64,000 nt of DNA from Sphingomonas sp. AP4-R1 (GCF_013113735.1 NZ_CP053346.1:1874001-1938000); one strand, 5' to 3'. Numbered from the stretch's first letter, positions 1 to 9,402 are shown. The notes: generated by a model not told the origin, from the sequence alone. A program made the numbers and translations.

Positions 1-227
1 TCGGTCTGGCCAAGGATCACAATCTCGATCAGTTCACCGGCAACGTCGCGGACAGCGGCGAGGGCCAGTGGACGATCGACGCGGCGATGGAGGAGGCGGT
101 GCCCGCCTACGTCCTCTCGGCCGCTCTGTTCGCGCGCTATCGCAGCCGGGTGGAGCATACGTTCGGCGACAAGCTCCTGTCCGCGATGCGCTTCGGGTTC
201 GGCGGCCATGTCGAGATGCCGCAGTGA
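1..227 (+). CDS. gnd: 6-phosphogluconate dehydrogenase, C-terminal end (partial)
   Basis: The reading frame is open from base 3 and ends at TGA 225-227, giving about 74 C-terminal residues; the rest lies before the window. The tail contains [18 protein letters not shown] and ends in AMRFGFGGH, the pattern of the short, GntZ/YqeC-type 6-phosphogluconate dehydrogenases. These oxidatively decarboxylate 6-phosphogluconate to ribulose 5-phosphate with NAD(P)+ in the cytosol. It is followed directly by zwf on the same strand, so the two oxidative steps of the pentose phosphate pathway appear to share one transcript. No canonical 6-phosphogluconolactonase gene is visible here; it may lie upstream. 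Confidence 0.85.
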   Translation, partial: GLAKDHNLDQFTGNVADSGEGQWTIDAAMEEAVPAYVLSAALFARYRSRVEHTFGDKLLSAMRFGFGGHVEMPQ

Positions 228-237
228 GCGCCGTGAA

Positions 238-1671
238 GTGAGGAAGCCGCCGGTCGCGCCGCTCGCCACCTTCGTCATTTTTGGAGCCCTGGGAGATCTC
301 ACGCGGCGCCTGCTGGCGCCCGCGCTCGTCAATCTGGTGCGGGACGGTCTGCTGACCAAGGGGACCAAGATCCTCGGCGTCGCGCATACCGAAGGCGACG
401 ATAACTCGCTGAGGGACGTCCTGGGCGAATATATCGACGACAAGAGCGACTGGCCGAACATGTCGGCCAATGTCCATTATCGGCGTGGCGACTTCACGCA
501 GGCCGAGACGTTCGCGGCGCTGGCGAAGGAGCTGACGGGCAATGTCGTCTTCTATCTGGCGACGTCGCCCGGCTTCTTCGGACAGATCGTCGACCATCTC
601 GGCGATGCCGGGTTGCTGGACGAGAAAGGCGGCTTCCGCCGCGTCGTGATCGAAAAGCCGTTCGGTACTGATCTGGAGTCGGCGCGCGCGCTCAACCGGC
701 AGATATTGGCGCGCGCCTCGGAAGAGCAGATCTATCGGATCGATCACTTCCTGGGGAAGGAAACGGTCCAGAACATTCTCGTCACCCGCTTCGGCAACGC
801 GCTGATGGATGCGGTGTGGAACCGGCGATATATCGATTATGTCGAGATCACCGCGGCCGAGGTGGTGACGGTCGGCACGCGCGGCGCCTTCTACGATGGC
901 ACCGGCGCGCTGCGCGACATGGTGCCCAACCATCTTTTCCAGCTCTTGTCGCTGGTCTGCATGGAGCCGCCGGTCAGCCTGTCGGCGGACGCCATCCGCA
1001 CCGAAAAGGCCAAGGTGATCGCGGCGGTGCCTCCGATCCCGCCGGAGGATGCGGTGCGCGGCCGTTACGCCAAGGGGAAGATCGGCAAAGCCAAGGTCCC
1101 CGATTATACGGCCGAGCCCGACGTGAACCCCAAGGGCCGCACCGAAACCTATGTGGCGCTGAAGGTGGCGGTGGAGACGTGGCGCTGGTCCGGCGTGCCT
1201 TTCTATCTGCGCACGGGCAAGGCGATGTCGGCGCGCGATACCGAGATCGTGATCCACTTCCGCGATGCGCCGCTGTCGCTGTTCCCGGACGCCGAAGGCG
1301 GCAAGCTGCCGCCCAACACGTTGATCCTGCAGATCCAGCCCAATGAGGGCATGACGCTGGACATCGCGGCCAAGGCGCCGGGGCCGATCGTGGCGCCCGT
1401 GCCCGTCAGCCTCGATTTCCTGTATGCCAGCCACTTCGATATCGGCCACCGGACCGGCTACGAGACGTTGCTCTACGACGTGTTGATCGGAGACCAGACC
1501 TTGTTCCAGCGCGCCGACCAGATTGAGGGCGGCTGGGCGGCCGTGCAACCTCTGCTCGATGCGTGGGGCAAGAAGGGCAAGCCCGAGCCCTACAAGGCCG
1601 GAAGCGACGGACCCGAAGCGGCGGCGGCGCTGCTGGAGCGCGACGGCCGCGCGTGGCATCCCATTCAGTGA
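238..1671 (+). CDS. zwf: Glucose-6-phosphate 1-dehydrogenase
   Basis: A protein of 477 residues that oxidises glucose 6-phosphate to 6-phosphoglucono-lactone, the entry step of the oxidative pentose phosphate and Entner-Doudoroff routes. The Rossmann dinucleotide-binding segment FVIFGALGDLTRR lies near residues 12-24, the EKPFG element near 139-143, and the substrate-binding/catalytic signature RIDHFLGKE near 167-175. I chose GTG 238 because it places the usual RKPPVAPLATFVIFG start at the N-terminus; an in-frame ATG at 208 would overlap gnd by 20 bases and add ten atypical residues. The stop overlaps the start of the next gene. Length is normal for the family. Confidence 0.93.
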   Translation: MRKPPVAPLATFVIFGALGDLTRRLLAPALVNLVRDGLLTKGTKILGVAHTEGDDNSLRDVLGEYIDDKSDWPNMSANVHYRRGDFTQAETFAALAKELTGNVVFYLATSPGFFGQIVDHLGDAGLLDEKGGFRRVVIEKPFGTDLESARALNRQILARASEEQIYRIDHFLGKETVQNILVTRFGNALMDAVWNRRYIDYVEITAAEVVTVGTRGAFYDGTGALRDMVPNHLFQLLSLVCMEPPVSLSADAIRTEKAKVIAAVPPIPPEDAVRGRYAKGKIGKAKVPDYTAEPDVNPKGRTETYVALKVAVETWRWSGVPFYLRTGKAMSARDTEIVIHFRDAPLSLFPDAEGGKLPPNTLILQIQPNEGMTLDIAAKAPGPIVAPVPVSLDFLYASHFDIGHRTGYETLLYDVLIGDQTLFQRADQIEGGWAAVQPLLDAWGKKGKPEPYKAGSDGPEAAAALLERDGRAWHPIQ

Positions 1672-2516
1672 GCGATGATCCTGTGAACCATGAAGCCGGC
1701 CGCAAGCCGCTGAAGCTCGTCATTTCCGATGTGGACGGCACGCTCGTCCGTTCCGACAAGACGCTCTCGCCCGCGACGATCGCGGCGGTGGGCCGTCTGG
1801 AGGCGGCGGGTCTGCCCTTCACCCTGATCAGCGCGCGGCCGCCGAGCGGGCTGCTGTGGATCGCGGAGGCGCTGAACCTCACGCATCCGATGGGAGCGTT
1901 CAATGGCGGCACGATCGTCAATCCGGACGGGACGGTGATCGCCGCCGAACGGATCGACACCGCCGCCGCCGAGACGGCGATCGCGATGCTGACCGAGGCG
2001 AAGGTCTCGATCTGGCTGTTCGCGGACGGCAAATGGTATGCGCAGGAAGGCGCGAACACGCATATGGAGTCCGAGCGCAACTCGGCCAATGCGGAGCCGG
2101 TGATGTTCGGGGATCCGGCCGAGGTGGAGGGGCCGTTCGACAAGATCGTCGGCGTGTCGGACGATTATCCCTATCTCGCCGCACTGGATGCCAAGGTGGC
2201 GGCGGCTTTGGGCGATGCGGCGACGGTGGGCCGCTCGCAGCTTTACTATCTCGACGTGACGGCGCCGCGCGCGAACAAGGGCGACGGCGTCGAGGCCTTG
2301 GCCGCGACGCACTGGCTGGGCCTCGACGAGGTGGCGGTGCTGGGCGACCAGCGCAACGATCTGCCGATGTTCGCGCGCGCGGGCTTTTCGGTCGCGATGG
2401 GGCAGGGGCCGGAGGAGGTGCGCGCGGCGGCCAGCTGCACCACGCTCTCCAATAACGAGGACGGCGTGGCCCACGCGATCGACACGATCCTGCTGCCGAT
2501 GGCGAAGGCCGAATGA
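1668..2516 (+). CDS. HAD superfamily hydrolase, Cof/IIB type
   Basis: About 282 residues. HAD motif I is ISDVDGTLVRSDKTLS near the N-terminus (nucleophile and acid/base Asp in DVDGT), and motif IV is GDQRNDLPMF near the C-terminus, the pattern of Cof-type sugar-phosphate phosphatases with a C2b cap between them. The GTG at 1668 overlaps the zwf stop in a GTGA junction; an in-frame GTG at 1683 is an alternative. The gene sits between zwf and rpe with coupled starts, so a phosphatase acting on a pentose-phosphate or related sugar phosphate is a reasonable inference, but the substrate cannot be read from sequence. Confidence 0.8.
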   Translation: MSDDPVNHEAGRKPLKLVISDVDGTLVRSDKTLSPATIAAVGRLEAAGLPFTLISARPPSGLLWIAEALNLTHPMGAFNGGTIVNPDGTVIAAERIDTAAAETAIAMLTEAKVSIWLFADGKWYAQEGANTHMESERNSANAEPVMFGDPAEVEGPFDKIVGVSDDYPYLAALDAKVAAALGDAATVGRSQLYYLDVTAPRANKGDGVEALAATHWLGLDEVAVLGDQRNDLPMFARAGFSVAMGQGPEEVRAAASCTTLSNNEDGVAHAIDTILLPMAKAE

Positions 2517-3199
2517 CCCGGCCTCTGCTGATCGCCCCGTCCGTCCTCGCGGCGGATTTCGGGCGGTTGGCGGAGGAGGTGGCGGCGGTGGACCGCGCGG
2601 GTGCGGACTGGATCCATGTCGACATCATGGACGGCCGCTTCGTGCCCGAAATCTCGTTCGGGCCGCCGGTGGTGCGCGCGATCCGCAAGGCGACGACGAA
2701 GCCGCTCAACGTGCATCTGATGGTGGTCGAGCCCGAACGGTCGCTGGCCGCCTATGCGGAGGCGGGGGCGGATCATCTGCTGGTGCAGGCCGAGCCCGGA
2801 TCGACCGTGCATCTCCACCGCGTGCTGAGCCAGGTGCGCGAGATGGAGAAGAAGGCCGGCGTCGTGATCGATCCGGCGACCCCGCTCGTCTGGATCGAGC
2901 ATGTGCTGCACCTGGCGGACATCATCCTCGTCATGACCGTCAATCCCGGTTTCGGCGGGCAGAAATTCCTGCCCGAGATGCTGCCCAAAATCGCGGCCTT
3001 GCGTGGGCTCTGCGCCGAACGCGGCCTCGCTCCGCACATCGAGGTGGATGGCGGGCAGGATGCGAGGACGGTGCGCAGCGTGGTGGAGGCGGGCGCGGAC
3101 GTGATCGTGGCCGGCACCGCCATCTTCGGTGCGGACGATCGCGCGGCCGCGATCGATCGGATCAGAACGTGCGGCGGTATGCCGGGAGGATGTGCATGA
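2513..3199 (+). CDS. rpe: Ribulose-phosphate 3-epimerase
   Basis: A 228-residue TIM-barrel enzyme that interconverts ribulose 5-phosphate and xylulose 5-phosphate. Visible signatures are the start LLIAPSVLAADF, the metal-binding IHVDIMDGRFVP segment near residues 34-45, NVHLMV, the phosphate-loop element VNPGFGGQKFLP, and a C-terminal VDGG. Its ATG overlaps the upstream HAD gene stop by four bases (ATGA), and its own stop overlaps the next ATG in the same way. Together with gnd and zwf it forms a pentose-phosphate operon. Confidence 0.95.
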   Translation: MTRPLLIAPSVLAADFGRLAEEVAAVDRAGADWIHVDIMDGRFVPEISFGPPVVRAIRKATTKPLNVHLMVVEPERSLAAYAEAGADHLLVQAEPGSTVHLHRVLSQVREMEKKAGVVIDPATPLVWIEHVLHLADIILVMTVNPGFGGQKFLPEMLPKIAALRGLCAERGLAPHIEVDGGQDARTVRSVVEAGADVIVAGTAIFGADDRAAAIDRIRTCGGMPGGCA

Positions 3200-3942
3200 A
3201 GACGATGATCGCGTTCGATCTGGATGGCACGCTCGCCGCCAGCAAGCAGCCCTTGCAGGACGATATGGCGGCGACCTTGAAGGCGCTGCTGGACGTGGCC
3301 TCGGTCGCGGTGATTTCAGGTGGCGATTGGCCGCAGTTCGACAAGCAGGTCGCCTCGCGCCTGCCGGAGGGCACGAAGCTGGAGCGGCTGTTCCTGATGC
3401 CGACGACGGGATCGAAGCTCTACCGCCATCGGGACGGCCAGTGGACGCGCATCTATGCCGAGGATTTCTCGCGCGACGAGCATGACCATATCCTGCAGGC
3501 GCTGCAGAAGGCCGTGAAGGCATGCGGCTACGATCAGGAGAAGACGTGGGGGCAGCAGATCGAGGATCGTGGCAGCCAGATCACCTTCTCCGCGCTCGGG
3601 CAGGAGGCGCCGCTGGATGCCAAGGAAAAGTGGGATCCCGATCAGAAGAAGCGCGGCGCGATGCAGGCGATCATCGAGAAGGAGCTGCCGGGCCTGTCGG
3701 TGAAGGTGGGCGGCTCCACCTCGATCGACATCACGCGCGAGGGCGTCGACAAGGCGTGGGCGATCGGAAAGCTGTGCGAGCATTCGGGAGTGGCGCGCGA
3801 CGAGATCCTGTTCATGGGCGACGCGATCTTCCCCGGCGGCAATGACGATCCGGTGCGGGCGGCGGGGATCGACAGCATCAAGGTGCGCGATCCGGCCGAG
3901 ACGATCACGGCGATCACGGCCGTGGTGGCCTGTCTGAAATAG
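3196..3942 (+). CDS. HAD-IIB phosphatase/phosphomannomutase-like protein
   Basis: About 248 residues. ATG 3196 is chosen because GGGAGG at 3184-3189 stands six bases upstream and the start overlaps the rpe stop (ATGA). Motif I is IAFDLDGTLAASK, and the C-terminal motif is FMGDAIFPGGNDDPV. The cap region carries IEDRGSQITFSALGQEAP, which resembles the cap of eukaryotic-type phosphomannomutases more than Cof phosphatases. It could act on a hexose phosphate or be a phosphomannomutase; the sequence does not decide. It is the last gene of the operon and is followed by a palindromic repeat and a strong terminator. Confidence 0.72.
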   Translation: MKTMIAFDLDGTLAASKQPLQDDMAATLKALLDVASVAVISGGDWPQFDKQVASRLPEGTKLERLFLMPTTGSKLYRHRDGQWTRIYAEDFSRDEHDHILQALQKAVKACGYDQEKTWGQQIEDRGSQITFSALGQEAPLDAKEKWDPDQKKRGAMQAIIEKELPGLSVKVGGSTSIDITREGVDKAWAIGKLCEHSGVARDEILFMGDAIFPGGNDDPVRAAGIDSIKVRDPAETITAITAVVACLK

Positions 3943-3952
3943 GGGCCGCTTT

Positions 3953-4032
3953 CGTATTCCTGCGTACGCAGGAATCCAGAGCTTCGGGCGGCGCCGCTTG
4001 CAGCCCTGGGCTCCGGCGTTCGCCGGAGTACG
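3953..4032. repeat. 80-bp double-hairpin intergenic repeat, family A, copy 1
   Basis: Two hairpins flank a conserved core: a 20-base palindrome at 3956-3975 (attcctgcg...cgcaggaat) and ctccggcg-tt-cgccggag at 4011-4028, with cgta/tacg at the outer ends. A second copy of exactly 80 bp lies at 42353-42432; by eye 66 of 80 bases agree, and several stem differences are compensated. It lies just after the last gene of the operon. Confidence 0.85.
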
Positions 4033-4049
4033 GTGAGATAAAGAAAAGA

Positions 4050-4080
4050 GCGGCGACACCCTCGTGTCGCCGCCCTTTTT
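4050..4080. terminator. Bidirectional intrinsic terminator
   Basis: A perfect 10-bp stem, gcggcgacac (4050-4059) and gtgtcgccgc (4064-4073), with loop cctc, is followed by ccttttt on the plus strand. It is preceded by an A-rich stretch (aaagaaaa), which gives a T-rich tail on the minus strand. It can stop the pentose-phosphate operon from the left and the TonB receptor transcript ending at 4099 from the right. Confidence 0.85.
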
Positions 4081-4098
4081 GTTACGCGGATCGCCCGA

Positions 4099-7000
4099 TC
4101 AGAATTCGAACTTGGCGCCGACGCGGATCGCATAGAGCGAGACGCGGCCGACATTGTCGACGGCGGGGTTCGAGAAGCTGGAGTAGCGATACTGGGTGCA
4201 GTTGTTGCCCGAGGTCGCGGCGCAGGTGACGTTCACGACGGAGGCGAGGTACGGGAACGAGACCTGGCGCAGCGAGCCCCAGTTCTTGTTGATCATGTTC
4301 AGCACGTTTTCCATGTCGGCGAACAGCTTGATGCGGCCGCTGCGGATCACAGGAACCGGGATTTCCTGATCGACGTGGAGATCGATCTTGAACCAGCTCG
4401 GCGCGCGCATCGTATTCTTGCCGACCGTCTGGCCCTGCTTCAGCTTGTTCGTCTGCACGAAATTCTGGAGCGAGGTGAAGGTGGCCGTGCTGTCATAGGA
4501 GACGAGCGGATCGGCGGTGATGCTCGACACGTTCGGCACATAGAGCAGGAAGCGGTTGTTCGATCCCGCCACGCCGAAGACGTTGCCATGGCCCTGCGTG
4601 GCAACGGTATCGGCCATCGTCAGGCTGTAGGGAATACCCGAGCGACGCTCGCCGAACAGGCTGAAGCGCGTCTTGTAATCGCCGAAGAAGGCGTGATCGA
4701 AATCGACGTGGAACTTGATGCTGTTCTTGATCTCGTAGATCGACGTTCCGTAGGCGGCGATGTTCGGATCGAGCATCGCATTCTGGCCATAGGTGCCCGA
4801 TGCGGTCGTGCCGTTCATCGAGCTGCGATCCTTCACGTCCTGATAGGTGTAGCTGACACCCAGGCCCAGGCCGAAATCGAAGTTCTTGTCGAGGCGCGCC
4901 ACCGAAACAAGCGAATAACCGTCGCGGCTGTTGGTCAGCAACAGATCGGTGTTGGCGCTGGTCGAGGTGAGCGAGGCGTAGCGAGGGCGTCCGTCCGGTG
5001 TCACGCCGATCTGGCGCAGGCGCAGATCCTTGTAGATCGGCGCATAATTGACCCAGCCATAATAGATGTCACCGCCGACATTCCAGCCGCCACCCAGAAA
5101 GCCCTCGAACTTGGGCGTCCAGTCGACCGACAGGCTCGACTTCCAGGTGGATTCAAGATGGTAGTGCGGGTCCATCGCGTTGACGTTGGCGACGGACAGC
5201 GAACCGGTGTTGGTGCGGAGATAATCCGTCAGCGCGGTGTTGAAGGTGCGGCCGTTCACATTGTCCAGCGCTGCCGAACACAGCGCGTCCGAAATGCCGC
5301 CTTGACAGCCGACACCGCTGAGGTTGCGCGTGATCGTGACCGAATTGGCATAGACGCCCGACACCGAATAGCTGTTGCCGACGAACACGTCCGGCGAACC
5401 GCCCGCGAACAGGCCGATGCCGCCGCGCACGCGCACCGTCGGCGTCACCTTCCAGGTCGCCTGCAGGCGCGGCTGGATCACTTCCTTGCCGTTGATCGCG
5501 CTCTGGTTGGTGAAACCATAGCGGGCAGAGAAGAAGTTGTTGAGCGGCGGGGCCGAGATGCCGCCATACATGTCGGTGCGGACGCCGGCCGTGACGTTCA
5601 GATTCGAGCTGGGATCCCAGGCGACCTGGCCACCGACCGTATATTGATCATATTTGAAGCTCGCGAGCGTATCGAGGAGATTGCCCGTGACGGAACCGGC
5701 GAGCGTGACGCTGCCGGCGCGGCGGTTCTGGAAATCGGCGACGCTGTCGAAATAATAAGTGCCGAGCGCATCCGAGGTGAAGGCGTTCGCCACGTCCAGA
5801 TGGCTCCACGCGGCGGTCAGCTTCATCGAGAACTGGCCGGCTTCCCAGCGCATCGCGATGTCGCCGCCATATTGCTTGGTGCGGACATAGTTGAAGTGGC
5901 GGAAGCGATCCGGGCCGAGATACAGGCGCGCGGCGCCGGGGGCCGCCGTCGATCCCTGCGAGCAGAGCGTGGCGTTGCTGTTGGCGGCGCCATTCTGCTG
6001 GGTGGTGGCGTTCGGATCCAGGCAGACCTGCATCTGCGCGAAATTGAACTCGCCGAACGGAACCGGCGTCAGATCATATTTGCGGTAGTTGCCACGGATT
6101 TCGGTGTGGAATTTGCTCGACCAGTCGGAGTTCAGCTGGGCGACATAGCTGTCGACCTTTTCCGGGCGGCGATAATTGTCCGACTGGAGCCCGAGCGCGG
6201 GCGTCGCCGGCACGGTGGAGGAGAAACCGGCCGTCGCGGAGTTATTGCTGTTGTTGTGGATCCAGGTGGCCGAGAGGCGCTGGCCGGTGGTGATGTTCCA
6301 GTCGGCCTTGACCGTCCACTTCTCGTCGGTCTCGATCGTCGACTGCTGCACGCCGAGCGTGTCGTAATTGTAGATCGACTGCGCGATCGACGAGACGTTG
6401 GAGATCTGGGCGTCCGTCAGGTTCGGGACGACCGAGGGGAAACCCGCCGTGCCGATCTGGATCGGCGTGCCCTCGCGCAGATGCTCATAAGAGACGGCGA
6501 GGAACAGCTTGTCCTTGATGATCGGGCCCGACAGGAAGCCGCCGTAATTCTTGCTCTTGAAGTCCAGATTGATGCGGCCGCTCGGGTTGGCGATGCCGGG
6601 CTTGGTCTTGCTGCCGGTCAGCCCGTCGCTGCTGAAAGTGTAGAAGCCCGAGCCGTGATAGTCGTTCGTGCCCGAACGCAGCACGACGTTGACGGCGCCG
6701 CCCTGGAAATCGCCTTCGGAAATGTCGAAGGGCGCGATCTTGACCGACATCTGCTCGATCGCGTCGATCGGCACCGGGCCGCGCGCGGTGGGCAGACCGC
6801 CGACGTTCAGGCCGAAATTGTCGGAGAAGCGCAGGCCGTCGACCGAGAATTTGTTGAGGCGGGCATTCTGGCCGGCGATCATCACGCCGCGGCTCTGGCC
6901 CGGATCGATCGTGGCGAAGGGATCGCGGCGCACGATATCGCGAATATCGCGGCCAACCGTCGCAACGCTGGCGATCTGCTGGCGCGTAATGTTGGTCGAC

Positions 7001-7392
7001 GGGCCGGCGGCGAGGTTGACCGTGTTGGTGCGGGTCGCGCTCACCACGATCTCCTGGCCTTCCGGCTCCAGCGCGAACGGCACGGCCAGCGGTTGGCCGG
7101 CGACGAGCTGGATGTCGGTCACCGTGCTGTCGGCATAGCCGGGCGAGGAGACGACGACGGTGAAGGGGCCGCCGACGCGCAGGCCCGAGGCCGAGAAGGC
7201 GCCGTCCGCGCCCGAGCGCGTGACCGCCTTCGTGCCCGAGGGAAGATGCGTGACGGTGACGGTCGCGCCTGCGACCGCGGCGCCGTTCGCCGTCACCGCG
7301 CCGCGGATCGACGAGGTGACTTCCTGGGCGTGCGCGCCGCCGGCGACGCACAGAGCCGCGATCGCGGCGCCCGCATAAAGAGTATTCCGCAT
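4099..7392 (-). CDS. TonB-dependent receptor with N-terminal carboxypeptidase-regulatory-like domain (Oar-like)
   Basis: About 1097 residues. The start MRNTLYAGAAIAALCVAG (ATG at 7392) begins a clear signal peptide ending at AHA-QE; an in-frame start 18 codons upstream would bury it. After the signal comes an Ig-like carboxypeptidase regulatory segment (SSIRGAVTANGAAVAGATVT), then a plug with VVSATRTNT and NITRQQIASVATVGRDIRDI, then a long beta-barrel ending in aromatic FEF, as needed for outer-membrane insertion. Such Oar-like receptors import unknown, often polymeric, substrates. It lies about 85 bases downstream of the nucleoside permease-family gene on the same strand, so the two may form an operon. 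Substrate not determinable. Confidence 0.88.
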   Translation of the reverse strand: MRNTLYAGAAIAALCVAGGAHAQEVTSSIRGAVTANGAAVAGATVTVTHLPSGTKAVTRSGADGAFSASGLRVGGPFTVVVSSPGYADSTVTDIQLVAGQPLAVPFALEPEGQEIVVSATRTNTVNLAAGPSTNITRQQIASVATVGRDIRDIVRRDPFATIDPGQSRGVMIAGQNARLNKFSVDGLRFSDNFGLNVGGLPTARGPVPIDAIEQMSVKIAPFDISEGDFQGGAVNVVLRSGTNDYHGSGFYTFSSDGLTGSKTKPGIANPSGRINLDFKSKNYGGFLSGPIIKDKLFLAVSYEHLREGTPIQIGTAGFPSVVPNLTDAQISNVSSIAQSIYNYDTLGVQQSTIETDEKWTVKADWNITTGQRLSATWIHNNSNNSATAGFSSTVPATPALGLQSDNYRRPEKVDSYVAQLNSDWSSKFHTEIRGNYRKYDLTPVPFGEFNFAQMQVCLDPNATTQQNGAANSNATLCSQGSTAAPGAARLYLGPDRFRHFNYVRTKQYGGDIAMRWEAGQFSMKLTAAWSHLDVANAFTSDALGTYYFDSVADFQNRRAGSVTLAGSVTGNLLDTLASFKYDQYTVGGQVAWDPSSNLNVTAGVRTDMYGGISAPPLNNFFSARYGFTNQSAINGKEVIQPRLQATWKVTPTVRVRGGIGLFAGGSPDVFVGNSYSVSGVYANSVTITRNLSGVGCQGGISDALCSAALDNVNGRTFNTALTDYLRTNTGSLSVANVNAMDPHYHLESTWKSSLSVDWTPKFEGFLGGGWNVGGDIYYGWVNYAPIYKDLRLRQIGVTPDGRPRYASLTSTSANTDLLLTNSRDGYSLVSVARLDKNFDFGLGLGVSYTYQDVKDRSSMNGTTASGTYGQNAMLDPNIAAYGTSIYEIKNSIKFHVDFDHAFFGDYKTRFSLFGERRSGIPYSLTMADTVATQGHGNVFGVAGSNNRFLLYVPNVSSITADPLVSYDSTATFTSLQNFVQTNKLKQGQTVGKNTMRAPSWFKIDLHVDQEIPVPVIRSGRIKLFADMENVLNMINKNWGSLRQVSFPYLASVVNVTCAATSGNNCTQYRYSSFSNPAVDNVGRVSLYAIRVGAKFEF

Positions 7393-7476
7393 TCCTGTTC
7401 TGCCCCTTTTCCTGTCGGAGCGTTCCGGCCTCCCACCGTCCCGCACCGATGCTCGATAAACCCCGTTGTCGATGTC

Positions 7477-8590
7477 TTACGGCGCGGCGCTGGCCCCGCT
7501 CGTGCCGGGCGTGGCGTCGCGATAGCGGCTCCAGTTCCCGGTGATCTCGTCCACCACCGTCCCGCCCACCGTGAAGGCGGCGTCCAGCGAGGCCTGCATC
7601 GCGGAAAGCCCCTTCAGCTCCCCGATCAGGCTGCCCGCCGCATCCTGCCCCCTTGGGCTGCGTGGTGAAATTGCTGCCCGTCCGCAGCACCATCAGCCGC
7701 TGCGGATCGGCCTTGCCGATCCGGCCGAGCATGGAGATCGCATTGGCGACGCCGGTATCCTCCATGCCGGTCATCACGAAGCTGTCCGGCCGGCCGGTCC
7801 AGTAGGCGACCCAGCGCTCGGCATGGTCGTTCATCAGCGTGCCGTGCCAGAAGGTCTGGCCGGTCGCCTCGTCCCCTCGGATCACCGAAGGCGGCTGCAG
7901 CGCGGCGCCGTTGCGCGGATCGCCCGCATAGCCGGCGCGGATCTGCTGCAGCACCGGCGTGTCGGGCAGCTTCATGCCCTTCGTCAGCGCATAGGCCCAG
8001 TCGCGCAGGCCCTTGTTGAGCGGGTAGAGATTATATTGGGTGTCGCCGGCCTTGCCCTGATAGGGCGCGGTGCGATCACGCGGGAAGGTGCCCGTGGTCC
8101 AGCCCTTTGGGGCCTCGCGCGGATCGACCCCGTAGCCGTAATCGGTATCCACCAGATCGCCGATCCAGGCGGCCGAGCCGACCGTGGCGGTGTGCGGATT
8201 GGCGCCCGCGATCGCGGCGATCATCCAATAGGCATGGGTGAGATCGAAGCGGGAATCGGTGCCCAGCGCCATGATCGAGGCGGCGGCGCGGTTCGTGCCG
8301 ATGCCGGTCATGATCAGCAGCGCCTGCTTCTTCGGATCGTAGCGCAGGTGGCGGAAACCGGCGGGGAAGGGCAGGATCTCGGGCATCACAGTGGCCCAGG
8401 CCTGATATTCGGCGGCCCTGTCGCCGGTGTCCTCGCCAATCTCGAACGCGGTGACGATCACCATGCGGATTTCGAGTAGTTTCGCCGAGGCCGCGATGCT
8501 GGCCGGAGCTGGCGGCGTCTGGGCGCAAAGCGGAACGGCCGCGCACATGGCGGCCAGCAAGCCCAGGCGATGACGAAGATAGTCCCCCAA
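7477..8590 (-). pseudogene. Purine nucleoside permease (NUP) family protein, frameshifted near the 3' end
   Basis: From TTG 8590 the product starts with a signal-like segment (HRLGLLAAMCAAVPLCAQ) and continues as a NUP-family protein: RMVIVTAFEIGEDTGD, IMTGIGTNRAAASIMALG, SFVMTGMEDTGVANA. An ATG at 8548 is an alternative start. The frame is intact up to LRTGSNFTTQPKG and is then lost at a run of five C on the plus strand (7648-7652). With four bases in that run the frame continues as QDAAGSLIGELKGLSAMQAS to a TAA at 7477-7479, giving the expected C-terminus. Without correction the ORF runs on into the downstream receptor in a shadow frame. Either a recent mutation or a homopolymer sequencing error. 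Confidence 0.82.
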
Positions 8591-8739
8591 AAAGCGGCCC
8601 CGCTCTCGTTGCGTGCCCCTCCCGCCCCCGGCCTCTTTTCGTGCCTGTGTCTCGGGCCTTAGCAGCGTGTGAACGAAGCGGCCAAGTGCCGATCGCTTCG
8701 GGCTGGCGGCGGCCGTGCGCTTTCCGCTAGGCTGTGACC

Positions 8740-9381
8740 ATGAAGCTGCACCTCCTGTCCGCTGTGGCCCTGATCGCCGCGCCGCTCCTTGCCCAGACCC
8801 CGCCGGCTCCGCCGCCCGAAGCGGCAGGCGCGATGCCCGCCGCCGCTCCCGCGCCCAAGCCCGCGACGGTGAAGGTCACGCTCACCACCAGCGAAGGGCC
8901 GATCGTGCTGGAGCTGGAGAAGGAGCGGGCGCCGATCACGACGGCCAACTTCCTCAGATATGTGGATGCCAAGCGTTTCGACGGGATCGGCTTCTATCGG
9001 GCGGTGAAGGTGCAGCCGGGCTTCGGCCTGATCCAGGCGGGCCTGCGCAACGATCCCAAGAAGGTCTTCCCGAACATCGCGCACGAGCCGACGACCAAGA
9101 CCGGCCTGCACCATGAGGACGGCACGATCTCGATGGCGATGGCGGCGCCCGGCACGGCCTCGGCGGATTTCTTCATCATGGTCGGCCCGGCGCCGACGAT
9201 GGATGCGGATCCTGCGACCAACAATGCCGGCTTCGCGGCCTTTGGCCATGTTGTCGAGGGGATGGACCTCGTCCGCAAGATCATGGACGAGCCCACGTCG
9301 CAGACGGCGGGCCCGGCCGCGATGAAGGGGCAGATGCTGGTCGCGCCGGTGAAGATCCTGACGGCGCGGCGGACGGGCTGA
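8740..9381 (+). CDS. Peptidyl-prolyl cis-trans isomerase, cyclophilin type, exported
   Basis: A 213-residue protein. ATG 8740 begins MKLHLLSAVALIAAPLLAQ, a signal peptide, followed by a Pro/Ala-rich linker and a cyclophilin domain: VTLTTSEGPIVLELEKERAP, TTANFLRYVDAKRFDG and FYRAVKVQPGFGLIQAG. It should accelerate proline isomerisation of proteins in the periplasm. A GTG two codons upstream (8734) is possible but ATG is preferred. It stands alone, divergent from the gene at 7477-8590, with tRNA-Gln convergent behind it. Confidence 0.9.
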   Translation: MKLHLLSAVALIAAPLLAQTPPAPPPEAAGAMPAAAPAPKPATVKVTLTTSEGPIVLELEKERAPITTANFLRYVDAKRFDGIGFYRAVKVQPGFGLIQAGLRNDPKKVFPNIAHEPTTKTGLHHEDGTISMAMAAPGTASADFFIMVGPAPTMDADPATNNAGFAAFGHVVEGMDLVRKIMDEPTSQTAGPAAMKGQMLVAPVKILTARRTG

Positions 9382-9402
9382 TCGGCCGTCCCTTCGGGAA
9401 GC

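Noticed and set aside
208..237. ATG 208 as start of zwf
   Set aside because: It would overlap the gnd coding region and add ten Arg/Ser-rich residues absent from family N-termini; GTG 238 fits better.
4375..7668. Plus-strand ORF of 1097 codons opposite the Oar-like receptor
   Set aside because: Arg/Asp/Val-rich low-complexity product with no domain, exactly antisense to a convincing receptor gene; an artefact of high GC.
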